Source: Sporothrix humicola (Eukaryota > Ascomycota > Sordariomycetes > Ophiostomatales > Ophiostomataceae). From it: a stretch of DNA of 64,000 nt. Positions within the stretch are counted from its first letter, which is position 1, and every line of letters begins with the position of its first letter. The notes under the pieces are model-generated. The model made no database searches and was not told the DNA's origin. It saw only the letters and a program-made list of their open reading frames with translations. Of this stretch, positions 22,988 to 34,925 are shown piece after piece. The position numbers were made by a program, and so were the translations under genes. Where the stretch lies: contig WNYE01000005.1 in NCBI GenBank assembly GCA_021396245.1, positions 620,001-684,000 of the forward strand. The letters run 5' to 3'.

Positions 22988-25900
22988 TCAAACAGCATCC
23001 GGGCCGGTAGGATGTTCTGGTTTGAGAACTGCTGGAGACGGTGCAGCAACTTGGATGCCAGCTTCCTCTTCCTTGGCTTTGGCGGTAGTATCATCGTCGC
23101 TACTTTCAGCGGCGAGCTCGCTGCCTGTGTCGCTGGAAGAGTCGACTGCCTTGACTTTGAATTGGACGGATGTTTCCTTGTCTTTGTTGTCCGTTGGTAG
23201 AGTTATGTCGGAGTCGGTCGGCGAAACTACAAAGGCTTGTCTATCGACGGGCAGCTTAGACTTTCTGGTGGGAACAAGCAGTAGAAGGCGCTGTTTGAGT
23301 CTGCCAAAGAACTGGGCTGGAGCATCAAGCATTCTGGCAAGAATAGTCGGCAGTTTTGACTTTGGCGGTGTTGGGGGCACTTCGGTCGTCGGCAACTGCT
23401 GTTCTTGATCTGTCGCCACAGGATGAAGGCGTCGATAACGTCTGACGTAGTACAGGTACGCGGCCGAAATGACAAGCGTGCCGCCGACAGCACCGGCCAA
23501 AGTTGCCAGCACGGGCCGCATGACGTGCCAACTGAACCTGTCTCTGTCCATGACAGATGGCAAAACGAGGGGTGGCGGCACATCCTCGTCCTTTTCAGAG
23601 GCCGGGCTGGGTGGCACTTCACCGTCGGCGGACCAGTTGGACGGGTTCGGCCCGAGCACAAACTCGAGGCGGCCGCCATTGGCAAAGATGTCATCGTAGG
23701 TAAGCCACGACTTTGTCCAGGACTGGCCGTTAACCTGAAGAGACTGGACATAGATCGAGGGTGATGATGTAGAGTTCGAGGACAAATTTGTGGTGATAGT
23801 CAAAGACTTGCCACCACCCAGGCTCATGGTAAGGTCGCTGAGCCAGGGCGAGCCGATGAGAAAAGTGGTCTGGCCCGTCACTGGGTATAGGCCGATCATG
23901 GACCACAGCACCCACGACTCCATGGCGCCGGCATCGCTGTTTCCTGGAAGACCGCCCGGGGTCGGATGATAGTAGGCGTCGGCAGCGGCACGGCTGTACT
24001 TGACCGACAAATCCTGGCGGCCGACAAAGTTGAAGAGATAGGGCGTCGTGAAACTGGGCTCGTTGCCTGGATTGAAAATTGTGTTGTTAAACTGGGCCGA
24101 GCCAAAGGGCCGCTGGCCGGGCTTGAACATCATGGCGAGGCGGTCGGAGAAGGTCGTGTCGCCGCCAGAGTAGTTGACCAGCGTGTTGATGTCGTGGTGG
24201 GCATTGAACGAATACTCCCACGAGAGGGCCTCGTAGTCTGACATGGGTTAATGACGGAAAATTCAAAAGAAGGAGAGAGAAAGCCTACATACAGTCATCT
24301 TTCCAGTAGCAGCCGCCGCACAGGAGGGGATCTTGCATAATAAAGGCTGTCTGGGTTCGCGGCACCAAAAACCCTGAAAACCCGAGTGACTTGGCCTCTG
24401 AGTTCCAATGGTTGCGCCAGTTGCGTGAGCGTCCAAGATATTTTTCGGCATCTTCCGTCTTTCCGAGACCTGTGGCCACCTGATACAGAGAGAAATCGTT
24501 GACCGAGTACTCGACAGCTCGGGTGACGGACCGGCCATAGTTGCGCGTAATGTAGCCGTAGCCTTTCCAGTCGGGGAGTGCGCTGCGGCCTTCTTTTGTC
24601 GAGCCGGACGGATCGCGCGGGTCGTTGTTATTGGGCGGCACGGTCTCGGCGTCGGTCACCATGGCGGCATAGGCGTCGTCCCAGTTAATACCTCCACGAA
24701 CACCCTTGACGTAGGCGTCAGCCAAGACATTGTCGGCGTTGGATCCGCCCTGTGTGGCACCGTTGAAAAACGATGAGCGGGCATCAGGCATGAAGCCCTC
24801 GTGGCGCCAGACGTCTACGAGAGAGCGGATAAACTCTTCGTACATGGTAGGCTGGAGGACGTGGAAGAGGGCAGTCGTGCAGCGGAACTAAACAGTTAGT
24901 GAGGCACAAATAAAACAAAGAGTACCTTTGGAGAGCTCACCAAATCCCAGAGCGTAAAAATGTCGTCGTAGTAGGGCTCGGAGGATGTCCAGAGTGGGTT
25001 CTCGCCGGTCTTATTCTGCGGAAGCAGCAGCATGTGGTACATGGACGTGTACAGCAACTGCATACGCGTCGTGTTTGTCATGTCAGTCGTCGTGATCTTG
25101 CTCAGAACCTGGTCGTTCCAGATTGCACGCGTCTGAGCTGCCAGTCCCGTATGGTTCGTCCCCAAGGGCACTTGGCTGTTGACATTGCTGCAGGCCTGGG
25201 CAGTCGAAATGAAAGAGACGCCGACGCGTGATGTGACCTGGGTCGTGCTGGCGTTGAAAGAAAACACTGCGCCGAGGCGGTTTGTAGATGTGGCCACAGA
25301 GCTTGCTGCTGGATACTGGCCTACGTTGCTGCCAGTGCTGCTCGTGCCGACAAACGTCTGGACAGTGCCGGGCTGGTCAAAGTAGCCGCAAAAATAAACG
25401 GTCCACGCAGGCGACAGGTTCCAGCCATTGTTGTAAGTTCCGGCTCCCTGATACTGCAAACCGGTGCCGTTGGAGTTGGAAGACACCGTGATATTGCCGC
25501 CCAGATAGTGTTGACTGAGATAAGCGCGATCTGGGGCTGGCAGAAAATGAGACACATCAACAATAATGCTGTTCGTGTTGGTGGTGCTGTTGGGGAACGT
25601 ATACTGGTACAAGCCGGCACGAGACGAGGCGGCCAGCTCGACAACAATACCCGAGGCCATGGTGGCTTTGTAGGATCCGGGACTGGCCACATCGCTCGCG
25701 GATCCACGGGCATCGGCGTGGCGAGCCAGCGGGTTTGTTATTGGGCTGCCTGTGACAGGCATCTGCGAGACGACGCCGTATTTGGGTGCACCGCCTGTAC
25801 CACTCTCGTGCAGCATGCTGAAGCCGGTGAAAAAGGCTGAGCCGGGGATGTAGCCCGAGTAAGCGGATGTATTGTTATTCCCCGTATCCATGTCCGGCCC

Positions 25901-26117
25901 AAGCTTGACCATACCAAAGGGCTCCGAGACACCTGGAAATGTATTGCCGCCAGATTGTGTGCCGGTCTATAGAGTTAACTTAGTTGGGGGTCTTCGTAGC
26001 TGTCACGGTAAATTTTGGTCAACTCACCAATGGTAAAACGTAGCTGGCAAGGTCAGCGGCAGAGGCCATGCCGACCATCGTGCTGAGAACGGCCCATATC
26101 CGTATTAACGGAGCCAT
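22988..26117 (-). CDS. Glycoside hydrolase family 92 alpha-mannosidase with C-terminal membrane anchor
   Basis: Four exons (26117-26028, 25966-24941, 24887-24293, 24237-22988) give 986 aa. Introns of 61, 53 and 55 bp have GTGAGT, GTGAGC and GTATGT donors and TAG/CAG acceptors; each join restores family motifs (DIFTLWDL|FRCTTALFHV; CYWKDD|YYEALSWEY). A signal peptide is clear (APLIRIWAVLSTMVGMASAA). The GH92 core shows the N-terminal GTQSGGNTFPGVSEPFGMVK, the helical FFNGATQGGSNADNVLADAY, FGSAQFNNTIFNPGNEP and the catalytic-region GNSDAGAMESWVLWSMIGLY. GH92 enzymes are calcium-dependent, inverting exo-alpha-mannosidases that trim mannans and N-glycans. Near residues 810-832 a hydrophobic helix (LATLAGAVGGTLVISAAYLY) is followed by RRYRR and a tail of about 155 residues rich in Ser, Asp and Glu. 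This predicts a type I membrane protein with the enzyme outside or in the lumen. Many potential N-glycosylation sites (NNTS, NSTT, NLSS) occur. Confidence 0.92.
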
Positions 26118-26736
26118 TGTGATGTGAGAAAGGTGTGAAGAAGGTCTAAGCAGTCCGTGAAGAATAAAAAAGACGGAAAAGGAGAAGCAAAGCCTCCTTT
26201 TCGGGCCAGCAGCCTGACTCCTTTCAGCCAGGAAGCAGCGGCGGCGCTTTCACTTCTATAAAGAACAAGAGAAGGAAAGAGTAAAAATGCTGAGAGAATT
26301 CATGGTGACACAAGAAGTATGAGCAGGATGGCGTTTGGGTGAGAGGGCTTGAGAGGGTATAAGAGAGAGGGATATGAGTGGAATCAAAAGGGTATCGAAT
26401 GTCAGAGAGATCAGATGTCAAGACAGGAGAGAAGAAAATATGGAATAATAAATCAAAAAGGAAAGAGCAGGACAGGAAAGAAAATAAAAAGGAAAGAGCA
26501 CGAGAAGGTGTTCACGCAGCCAAGGAAAGAGCGATGATCAGAGGGTCCCACGGACGTGGGAAAGGGCAGCTGCGAGCTGCGTGCTGCTGCAAAGAGCTCT
26601 TGCTGGTTCTGGTGTGTAGTTCCGTGTTGACTTTCTTTCTGGGGAAGGTGCGTGTGTGGCCCACGAGCTGTGCCGAATTGACCCACGTGCTACACGATCG
26701 TGCCTTTTTTTTTTCTGGTTTTCTTTTTGCGTCACT

Positions 26737-26838
26737 TTTTGCGACGATCTCGGCCTTTTGCGACAAATTCTTTTGCGACAGCTGCTTTTGCGACAGCTGC
26801 TTTTGCGACAGTATTTTGCGACGAATTTTCTTTGCGAC
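26737..26838. repeat. TTTTGCGAC short tandem/phased repeat array
   Basis: TTTTGCGAC occurs at 26737, 26756, 26771, 26786, 26801 and 26814, and TTTGCGAC at 26831, with start-to-start spacing of 19, 15, 15, 15, 13 and 17 bp. The central copies form a 15-bp unit TTTTGCGACAGCTGC. The array lies about 620-720 bp upstream of the GH92 start codon. One more TTTTGCGAC occurs at about 29520. Confidence 0.8.
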
Positions 26839-29125
26839 TTTTGTAACCCTTTCCACCTCACAACCCTGAACCACAGATCGCAGCGGGTCGTTCTGCCGGA
26901 CGATTTGATGTTCGGTCGTGGAGATCGGGTATCAGAGCGAGGGTCTGATCTCAGATCTAGGCTGTAGGGGTCTTTTGTGTGGAATTCTCAGTACAGAGGA
27001 GCAAGCGCCTGTGTGACAGTGACGGAGTGCCGATAGGTTGTGCTCTGTCTCGGTCGAGTTGGTTTTTGATCGGATGACTGTGTAAGTGTGATTTCGCCTT
27101 TTTTTTTTTTTTTTTTTTTGTTATTGTCGCTGTTGACTGTGTTGCGAAACTCGGATTGGGGATTTTGCGAGTCTGTGAGTCGGCGAGCCTGTGATTCTGC
27201 GCTTCTGTCTTGTTGACCCTTTTGGGACGATTTTGGTGTAAGTGGGCAGGAATGCCAAGACTTTTGGAACCCTTCTTTTATGTTCCCCCAAAAAGAGGTG
27301 TGGCGGGATCGTGCGGGTTTTGGGTTTTGTGGTTTTGGGACTGGGTGATGTGCGCAAAGAGTGTTGCAGGGGTTCAGGGTAATTGTAGAGGAAGACAAGG
27401 GAAGAAAAAGGAAAAAGGAAGAGAGAAGGAACTGGGGAATAGACGATTAAGTTCCCTTATAATAAGGAGAAAAGGCAAACCGGCACGCGACACTTTAGAC
27501 GACGAGTGAGCGAGGCAGAGTCGTTCGAGTGAAGAGGATGTCAAATATAGGGTAAAAGACGATGATCAGATCAAAGGATCCAGGAGAGGGGAGAAAAGCG
27601 GACGGGAAAAAGGGAAGAAGAGAGAAAACAAGCCTTTTTAATTTATACGAGGAAGAATAGAAATATTAAAGTGAGAGTCTGGAACAATAAGGCTTAGATG
27701 CTCGGAAAGAGAGGAAGGAAAAGAGGCACAGGGACGAAGATGCCGTAGACGAGAAGTCCGACGAGGGAAGAGGAAATGGAGAAAAGGAAAGGCCATAGAC
27801 ACACGATGTTAATGTACAAAGAGTCAAGAGACGGCATGGTATTCTTTCTATAGTTTTCTACAGCACAGTTCAAGGGGCAGAGTACACACTACTACGACAA
27901 GACACAATACGAGCGGCTAAAGACAAAAGGGCAGTGCCAGTTGATGGTCGAAGAGCTAAAAAGGTCGGGTAGAGAAACAGCTGAGAGGGTTTGAAGGTGA
28001 AAGTGGAAAAGGAAGAAGAAAAGGGCACAGTTCGGGGAAGGCGGAGGCTGAGAAAAAGTGGACAGCAAGCTGCAAGCGAGTTGGGCCAAAGAAGGGACAG
28101 AGATGACGAGCAATGACAGAAAACAGCAGAAATCCCCAGAATCTCTCGACACAGCTGCATGGCGGGAGAGCGACCAACGCATCAGGGGGAGGCACGGCGA
28201 GTTGAGAGTTGAGGGTTGAGGGTCGAGGCCTCAACGGGGAATCTCCGGGGTGGATAGGAAGTAGAGGTTGGGGTGAGAACAGGAGCACGACATGCGCGCG
28301 CAATACAATGGACCGGATGGCATTGGACCAAAGAAGAAAGGCTTCTTCTGCACGGTGAGTGTGGGGGAGACACAAAAGCACCAGAAAGACAAGAAAGACA
28401 TCGTGAGTGACACTATTGCGTCGTTTTCTTCGACAGAGCGAATTAGGCGTGGGCGTTATACGATGGGAATGTGTATTTATTCTGCTGGAGGCAGAAAAGG
28501 GTTACCGAAAAGGGAAAAACACATGTGAGGGGGAGGTGGAGGAGAAGGAGAACATTCGAGTCTAATAGACAGTAAAAACGCCATCCCGAATCTCGCACCA
28601 TGCGGCGAGCAGACAAACCGCGGTAAGAGTGACGAGAATGGGGTTGAAGGTATGTTCTGGCCCGTGGATGGCGGTGACTGACTCTTGCCTGGCCATTTGT
28701 TGTTTGCCTGTGTTGGTGATGATGTTGGGCTGCTGGCGAGATCTACGTGAAACAAGAGGGAATGCTACCAGTTTTTCTGGCAATTGTCCGGTGTGAGAAA
28801 AAGGAAGAACGTAGAAAGGGGGTGGAAAATAGAAAATAGTGAATACTAAGGAAAGAACAGAGGTAGAACAGGTACCGACACAAGCACGGCACAGGTACAG
28901 GCACGGGCACAGAACGGGAAAGTCGGAAAGGGTTCGCCCCTAAAGGGCAGACAAAGGGAAAGACCGGCCAGGGCAAGAGGTAAAAATACCGGCAGGAACG
29001 AGGACAAGCTTTACGGGAACTAAGCAACGACCCAAAGGGAAAGAGCCTGTGGCAGAGGATGCATTACAGATGGTGGGAGGGCAATGTGAGAACTATGGGA
29101 ATTGAAGGGGGAAAAGAAATGGAAA

Positions 29126-29153
29126 GGTCTAGACCATCTAGAGACTCTAGACC
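29126..29153. repeat. Small inverted repeat
   Basis: GGTCTAGA (29126-29133) and its reverse complement TCTAGACC (29146-29153) are separated by 12 bp. The left arm is itself part of the perfect palindrome GGTCTAGACC. This could form a small hairpin. There is no linked gene that gives it a role. Confidence 0.5.
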
Positions 29154-31687
29154 AACAACACATAAGAAAGGCATAAACCATACAACGCTGTGCCGCTTGA
29201 GAGGTGAGCGCCTCACTTGCAGTGGATGAGGCTTGATGAGGGACGCGCTCGCATACGGCACAGTCTGAGAGCATGAGAGTGCAGTTATGGAAGGAGCGAA
29301 CGGAATATTCCATGCCCAAAGCCTGCCGTCTGTGTTGTCACGTCGAACGTTGTTGTTTCGTTTCATAATATTGTATCTGACAGCCTGGCAGTGACAAAAG
29401 AAAGAAAAAATTGGCTCTTCTTGACTCTGTTCATGTTTCGAGTCCGGCTCAGACTGCCTCTTTTCTTTTCACAGCAGCGTTTTATCTATGGAATCCAATA
29501 CCCCGACACGAAACGATCGTTTTGCGACAAGAGATCGCGCCTGCCCTTGTAAAGATGCCCTCGATTCTTGTTCCTTCTTTCTTCACTCATACCCACTTCG
29601 GTCTAGATCAGAGCGGAGAAGGAAAATACACCAACACACAAGCTCGTAAGGCAGGTGCAGTCGACGAGCGCGCGAAAGTGGAAGGAACGTCGTTGTTTAG
29701 CCTGGCCGGTACCAACCATTCTTTCTCTTTCCTGGCCTCCCATTTTCTCTCCTTCCCTCTCTCCCTCCTTCCTCATACATCTCCTCTTTTTGTCCTAAAG
29801 TGTGACCGCATTCTTTCCCTCTTTTGTCTCTTCGGTCTTTGACCGTTTTGAGCATCGCACGCCATCGCACGAGAGCAACGTAAAATCCTCCAATGAGGGA
29901 GAAATGGGAAACAAAAGGTAACGAGGGGGCCAAACCGAGGCCTCAACATGTCATGTCTGTGGAGATGGAGGTGCACAGTACACAGTAGAGGCTATTCCAT
30001 TTGAATATCGCCAAAGAGGGACACAAAGATATTTGGAAAAGTCGTCTTGGCAAAATGTCCCGGAAAACTCCAGGAAATACTACCTCATGGAAACACAGGC
30101 TAAAAGAGAGGGAAAAGAATGAAAAGAAAGGAAAGAGAGGCACACAAAAAGGAAGAAATGGGTGAAGTCGTGCAGTGAGCAGAAGTTGCAGGGTCCAAAA
30201 CGGTCTGGACCTTCAGGGACCATGCTTCCTTGCGTCTCTCTACCGGCTGCCGAGGCGCTGAAAGAGGCCTAGCTCGGCGTGAGGCCTGGGCCCTAACAGG
30301 CAAGCAAGCAAAATACAAGAGCACTGACTGGTGGAAAAGAGACAAACTCCCCAAAAGAAAGCGAGAAGAAGGTGTGCTCGAGTGGGAGTGCTATAGTTAA
30401 CTCTAAAAGCTAGGGCTAGCCTATCCAGTAAAGGGCCCCGCTTACAGCACTACACCGCTAGAGTTTGATAGACTGGCAGAGAGCACAGTGATCGCTCTTT
30501 CCTCTTTCCTCTTGCTTCCCCCCACTAATCGCGCACATGTCATCGGCCAATAAAGTCACGCAAGAACGCCACACGACATTGTGTCTCTCTGCTTGTTGGC
30601 TGTCGTCGTTTTGCAAGTTGATCTCTTGACAAAGTGGTTACCGACTGTCTCACTTGGATCGCTCTCTTATTTTCCTCTTTTTTTATTCACGATGGTGGAT
30701 TTCTCTGTCCATCGTCAAATGACAGCACGCCATTTCACAACGAGTGAAGCGAACGGTGGCTGACTGGGCTCTTGCTTCTTTGGGATTTGAGATGTGCGAT
30801 CCTTGTGGACAGTCCAGATAGTCACCTGGACAAACTGTCGAACATACAGTAATCTCTGTGTCTGTGTTTGTAGACTCGAACCCTCGTAGTATTTACACAT
30901 AGTCTTGTGCCCGCTTTTCTGTGAATCAAAACCGGTCTTGAAACGATACAACGGTCAGAGTGCATCGTCGAGTGACAGCTGTGTTTGTGAAAAGCATCTT
31001 ACAAAAATATGAGAGAATAAAAGAAAGGTAAAACAAAACGTCAATGAGACTGAGACTCTCTCTGAATGACACCTGAACTTCGGGGCACATCTGGGTATGC
31101 CCAAACGTTGTCCGCTGAGCTGTTTTGTCTGTGCGCACCCGGCCTTGAAACCGAGACAGTTCGACACTTTGTTCGACCAAGTCAGAGGACAATAGGACAA
31201 CAAGACAACAAATGTATGACTTGGACATCGAGTGTCATATTTAACAGCTGGCTTGGGAAACAATGAGAAAGACGAAAAAGAAAAATGTTGAAAAATACAG
31301 ACTTGGAGAACCCAAAATCCAAAAATTATCATTGAAAAACGACAAATTGCCCGCTTGTAGCCGTGTTGGAACGGACCCTACTTTCTGATAACACTTATGA
31401 ACCGTCCAAAGAAAACGTGGAAACTTTGTAAATAAAAAACAAGAAACAAGAAACGAGAAAAAAAGCACAAACGTATGTATCTATCCTTCGTATGTATGTA
31501 ATTTTCGTTCCGCCCCGGTGGTATCGCTTTTTGGTGCAAATGCAAATAGAAAACCATTTTAGAAAAATAAATCAAAATAGAAGAAAGCGCTGCCTGAAAA
31601 GACGAGACGGCAATGATGAGAAGAGAGGAGAGTGAGAGCTGGAGGGAGAGAAAAGGAGACGGTCAGGCTTCGAAGTAAACTCGCGCC

Positions 31688-34600
31688 TTACCGCGACGGC
31701 GACATGCTGTATGGTGCCTAGATTAAAATATGTCAGTATAAGAAAGTAGGAAGAATGCCGAATACTAATGTCACGACTTACCAGAACTTGCTTGGCGTTG
31801 TATATCCGGTACGCGAGCTTGCGCACCGTCCCGTCTGCGGGCACAACCGCCGGCGCAAACTCGATACCAAACATGTGCTGGATCGCGTACACCACGCGCC
31901 GCGCATACTTGGAGTCCCGCTCCACGTGGCCGCCAAACACGTCGTCGGCGGTTGTGGGCGCAATGTCCGGGTCGCGGTCCAGGCAGTTCTGCACCACGGG
32001 GAGCAGCGCCTCCTCGACGGCCTTTTCGTAGATGCCCACCTTGCCGCCACCGCCGCCGCCGCTTAGGCCTATGTCAACAGAGCCCTCCTCGTCGTCGTCA
32101 AACTTGCCGATGCGCACCTCGAACGGCTGCGAAATCGACATGACGTTGTGGTTGCCGTCGTGGTGGTACCGGAACTCGAACACGCCCTGTGTCCACCACA
32201 GCTGGTCGCCCTCAAACACCATCTCGCCCGTCACCAGGTCCTGGTCGTCGGCCGATGTCTTTTTGGCCTTCACGGGCTCGTCCGACGACAGAATACCGCG
32301 GTCAATGGCTGTGTCAAATACACCAGGCGTCGTCGGCACCCACCGGCCAAGCGACGGCACCTCCGTCTTCTCTCGTGACCGGTTGTCCGTCACCAGGTAC
32401 AGGCCGACCCAGTCCTTCTTGCTATGGTTGGCTGGTGCCGTCCACCGCACCCGGATGGGCGCGCCGTACTGGAGAGAAATCGTCTTAACGTCCTTTTGCG
32501 CGCGTGCCTTGCCCGCGTCCTTTTGGGAACCAGTGGCCGAAGCACCAGAGTGCGATTCGCGGCTGCTGCTCTGAGCCATGGGCGACGACAGCTGCTCGCC
32601 CTCGACCTCGAGGCTGTAGTACTTGGGGTCGAAACCGGCCAGGTCGGGAACAATGCGCGTAATGGTCAGGCGGGCAGGGTACTTGTTGAAGAGGGCAGAA
32701 GTATCGCGCACAATGGTCGACACGCCAGCAGCCAGCTTGGGCCGTGCAGCGTCCACAAACTCCTCCACAAAGTGGCGGGTCTCGTCAAGCACACGATCGA
32801 CACTGTCCTGCCACTCCTTGACCGGAGGCGGCAGAGACTTGCGGATGAACTTGGTCAGGCCGGCCTCGGAGCGCAGCTTGCGGCCGTAGATCTTCTGCAT
32901 GTGCGGCTTCTCGACGTAGGCGAGGAAACCAAGGGTCAGGATATGGCTGATCAGGGCCAGAATGAAGATCGAGCGGCTCCACGTAATCAGGGCAGCACCC
33001 CACAGGCCGGCCGTGCCGATGATGCGCTCGGGGTTGTTCAGGTAGCGGTAGATGGACTTATAAGTGAGCTTGCCCGTGCTGTCAAAGAAGAAGTCGCCGT
33101 AGAACCAGCCAAAGTCGCCAAGCTCGTCGTAGATGCTGAAAGCCGTCCACACCTGTAGGGCCACAAGGCTGCTGCCCAACACGTGCTTCAGTATGGCCCA
33201 GCCGTAGTTCCAGTTCTCAGGGGGCGAGTACATCTTCCAGCAGGCCATCATGAACGACATATGGCACATGGCCATGCTGATGTGGTACATGCCCTTCCAC
33301 TGGCGCCAGGCCTCATCGGCGCTCTCGCCGTATTTGAGGAAATGGCGGGTGAACCACTTGGAGCTCGACTGGCGGCGCAGGATGAGACCGAGGCCGATCG
33401 AGTACCAGAAGCGCCAACCGATCGCGTGGAACAGAGACAGACCCTGCCAGAACGGCGTGTTCGGGGTCATAAGCGTCAGGAAGGTGAGGTAGCCGCCAAG
33501 AAGGATGACCGAGTAGTCGATGGAGCGGAATAGGTCCAGGTTGGCCACGCCCCACAGATCGTGGACAATCGCGGGAGAGGCAGTGTTGCCGCCAGCCAGG
33601 GCCGACGAGTCGATAGCATGGGGCTGCTGTTGGGAGTCCTGGAGCTGTCTAAGCTGCTGTACGGCCTGAGCATGGATGCTATCGGTGCTCAGAGTCGAGT
33701 CGGCACGGGCAGCACGCGGGGTGGGCGGGTTGTACGTCTTCTCAATATGCGGATTCTCGACGACAGCCAAGAACACAAACTGGGCAAGATGGGCAACAAT
33801 GGAAATGAAGAGCACGTCGTAGCTAGCGGCCATCATGGAAATACCATAGTAGCCGGCGTAGCCAATTGAGTACATGGGATGCGGGGCCATCTCAAAGACA
33901 CCATCAAACGTGAGCTCCTGGTCGACTAGGTAGAAGAAGTCGCCCCAGTACCAGGCGAAATCCTTGACAACACGGTGGGCGTCGAGCTTGACCCAGAGGT
34001 TGAAGCCAATAAGAGCAATACCGACAGACCAGCGAGCAACGGCCATAATGAAGCTCTCGCTCTCGGGGCGGTGGCCCGACACAATGGCAAAGAGACAGTA
34101 CGACACGAAATCACACATCAGAATCAGGTCCACAACGCGGCGGAAGACAAGCCAGGTGTTGTACTCGATGGGCGCCTTCTCAAAGACATAGTCCTCCGGG
34201 ATCTTGGCCTCAAGCTCCCACTTGAGAAGACGGTAGAGCCATGGGCGCGGGTTCTTGCCGATCTCCGGGTTCTCAAAGAGCTTCCAGCGCTTGGCCCATG
34301 TCACAAGCAGGCGGTACTTTGACTGAACCGTCAACAGGCTGCCAATGCCAATGTTGTACGAGGCGCGCCAGAACAAAAAGAGCGCAGCGCAGACAGGACG
34401 CTTCAGGTTCGCAGGCAGTAGGAACGCAGCGAGAATATGGAGAGCAAGAATAACAAGCACAACGACGTCGGACAGGTTCTTTGGCTGGCGGGGATCGAGC
34501 AGCTGCGAGACCATATCGTGGGTAGTGGGGACGGTGAAGACTGTGTGGCGAAAAAAGGGCCGACGGGCGCGGATCGTTAGCTACAAGCTCTTTTTTTACT

Positions 34601-34925
34601 TCATACTTTTTTGGTGTCGCTTTCACTTTCACACTTGCACGATCCCTCCATCATCTCCACATGGGGTAATAATCCTGGGAAACGTGGGGGTATACGAAAA
34701 AGCACTTGTCAAGTACACGGGAAGCAAAAAGTACATACCTGTGCCATCGGGCGTCCGGCCGTAAGTCTTCTTGGGCTTCAACAGGTCCTCGGCCACCGAT
34801 TCCGAGCCAACGGTGCTCACGTCGCCTTTGGCAGAGACGGATGCTGCCGCGGGGCCGTCGGAGGGCGCATGGCGTTGGCGGAGCTGGCCCTGCTGGTCCA
34901 GAGTTGCGTCTGGGGCAGAGCTCAT
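31688..34925 (-). CDS. CHO2: Phosphatidylethanolamine N-methyltransferase CHO2
   Basis: Three exons (34925-34739, 34540-31782, 31717-31688) give 991 aa. The first intron is 198 bp, the longest in the window (GTATGT donor, CTAAC near the acceptor, CACAG end), and joins KKTYGRTPDGT to VFTVPTTHDMVSQ. The second is 64 bp and joins NAKQVL to APYSMSPSR and the stop. The protein has about ten membrane helices in two methyltransferase-like halves. Signature segments include FAWYWGDFFYLVDQELTFDG with MAPHPMYSIGYAGYYGIS, and the parallel FGWFYGDFFFDS with YRYLNNPERIIGTAGLWG. It catalyses the first step of the phosphatidylethanolamine-to-phosphatidylcholine route in the ER, using S-adenosylmethionine. 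The C-terminal third (about 640-960) is soluble, with beta-rich segments (GAPIRVRWTAPANHSKKDWV). Reading straight through the last donor would add a spurious low-complexity tail to 31572. Confidence 0.95.

Larger units (their letters stand above)
26118..31687. other. Gene-poor block upstream of the GH92 gene and downstream of CHO2
   Basis: No coding region, tRNA or transposon is supported in 5.6 kb. The plus strand from about 26250 to 29350 is strongly purine-rich (GAAAGG/GGAAGAG runs), meaning the GH92 coding strand is C/T-rich upstream of its start, as in fungal promoters, but unusually long. It contains the TTTTGCGAC array (26737-26838), a 21-base T run (27099-27119), a GTTGAGG-type short repeat (about 28201-28227) and an inverted repeat around 29126-29153. 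The last kb holds the CHO2 3' flank. Open frames here are short, low-complexity and often lack ATG starts. Confidence 0.5.

Noticed and set aside
26512..26874. Minus-strand frame with Ser-Gln-Lys repeats (QLSQKQLSQK type)
   Set aside because: The repeat is simply the translation of the TTTTGCGAC DNA array. There is no ATG-led conserved protein around it.
31572..31687. CHO2 frame continuing to a stop at 31572
   Set aside because: A GTAAGT donor at 31781 and a TAG acceptor at 31718 give a short last exon ending SPSR-stop. The read-through tail is low-complexity Ser/Phe-rich sequence.
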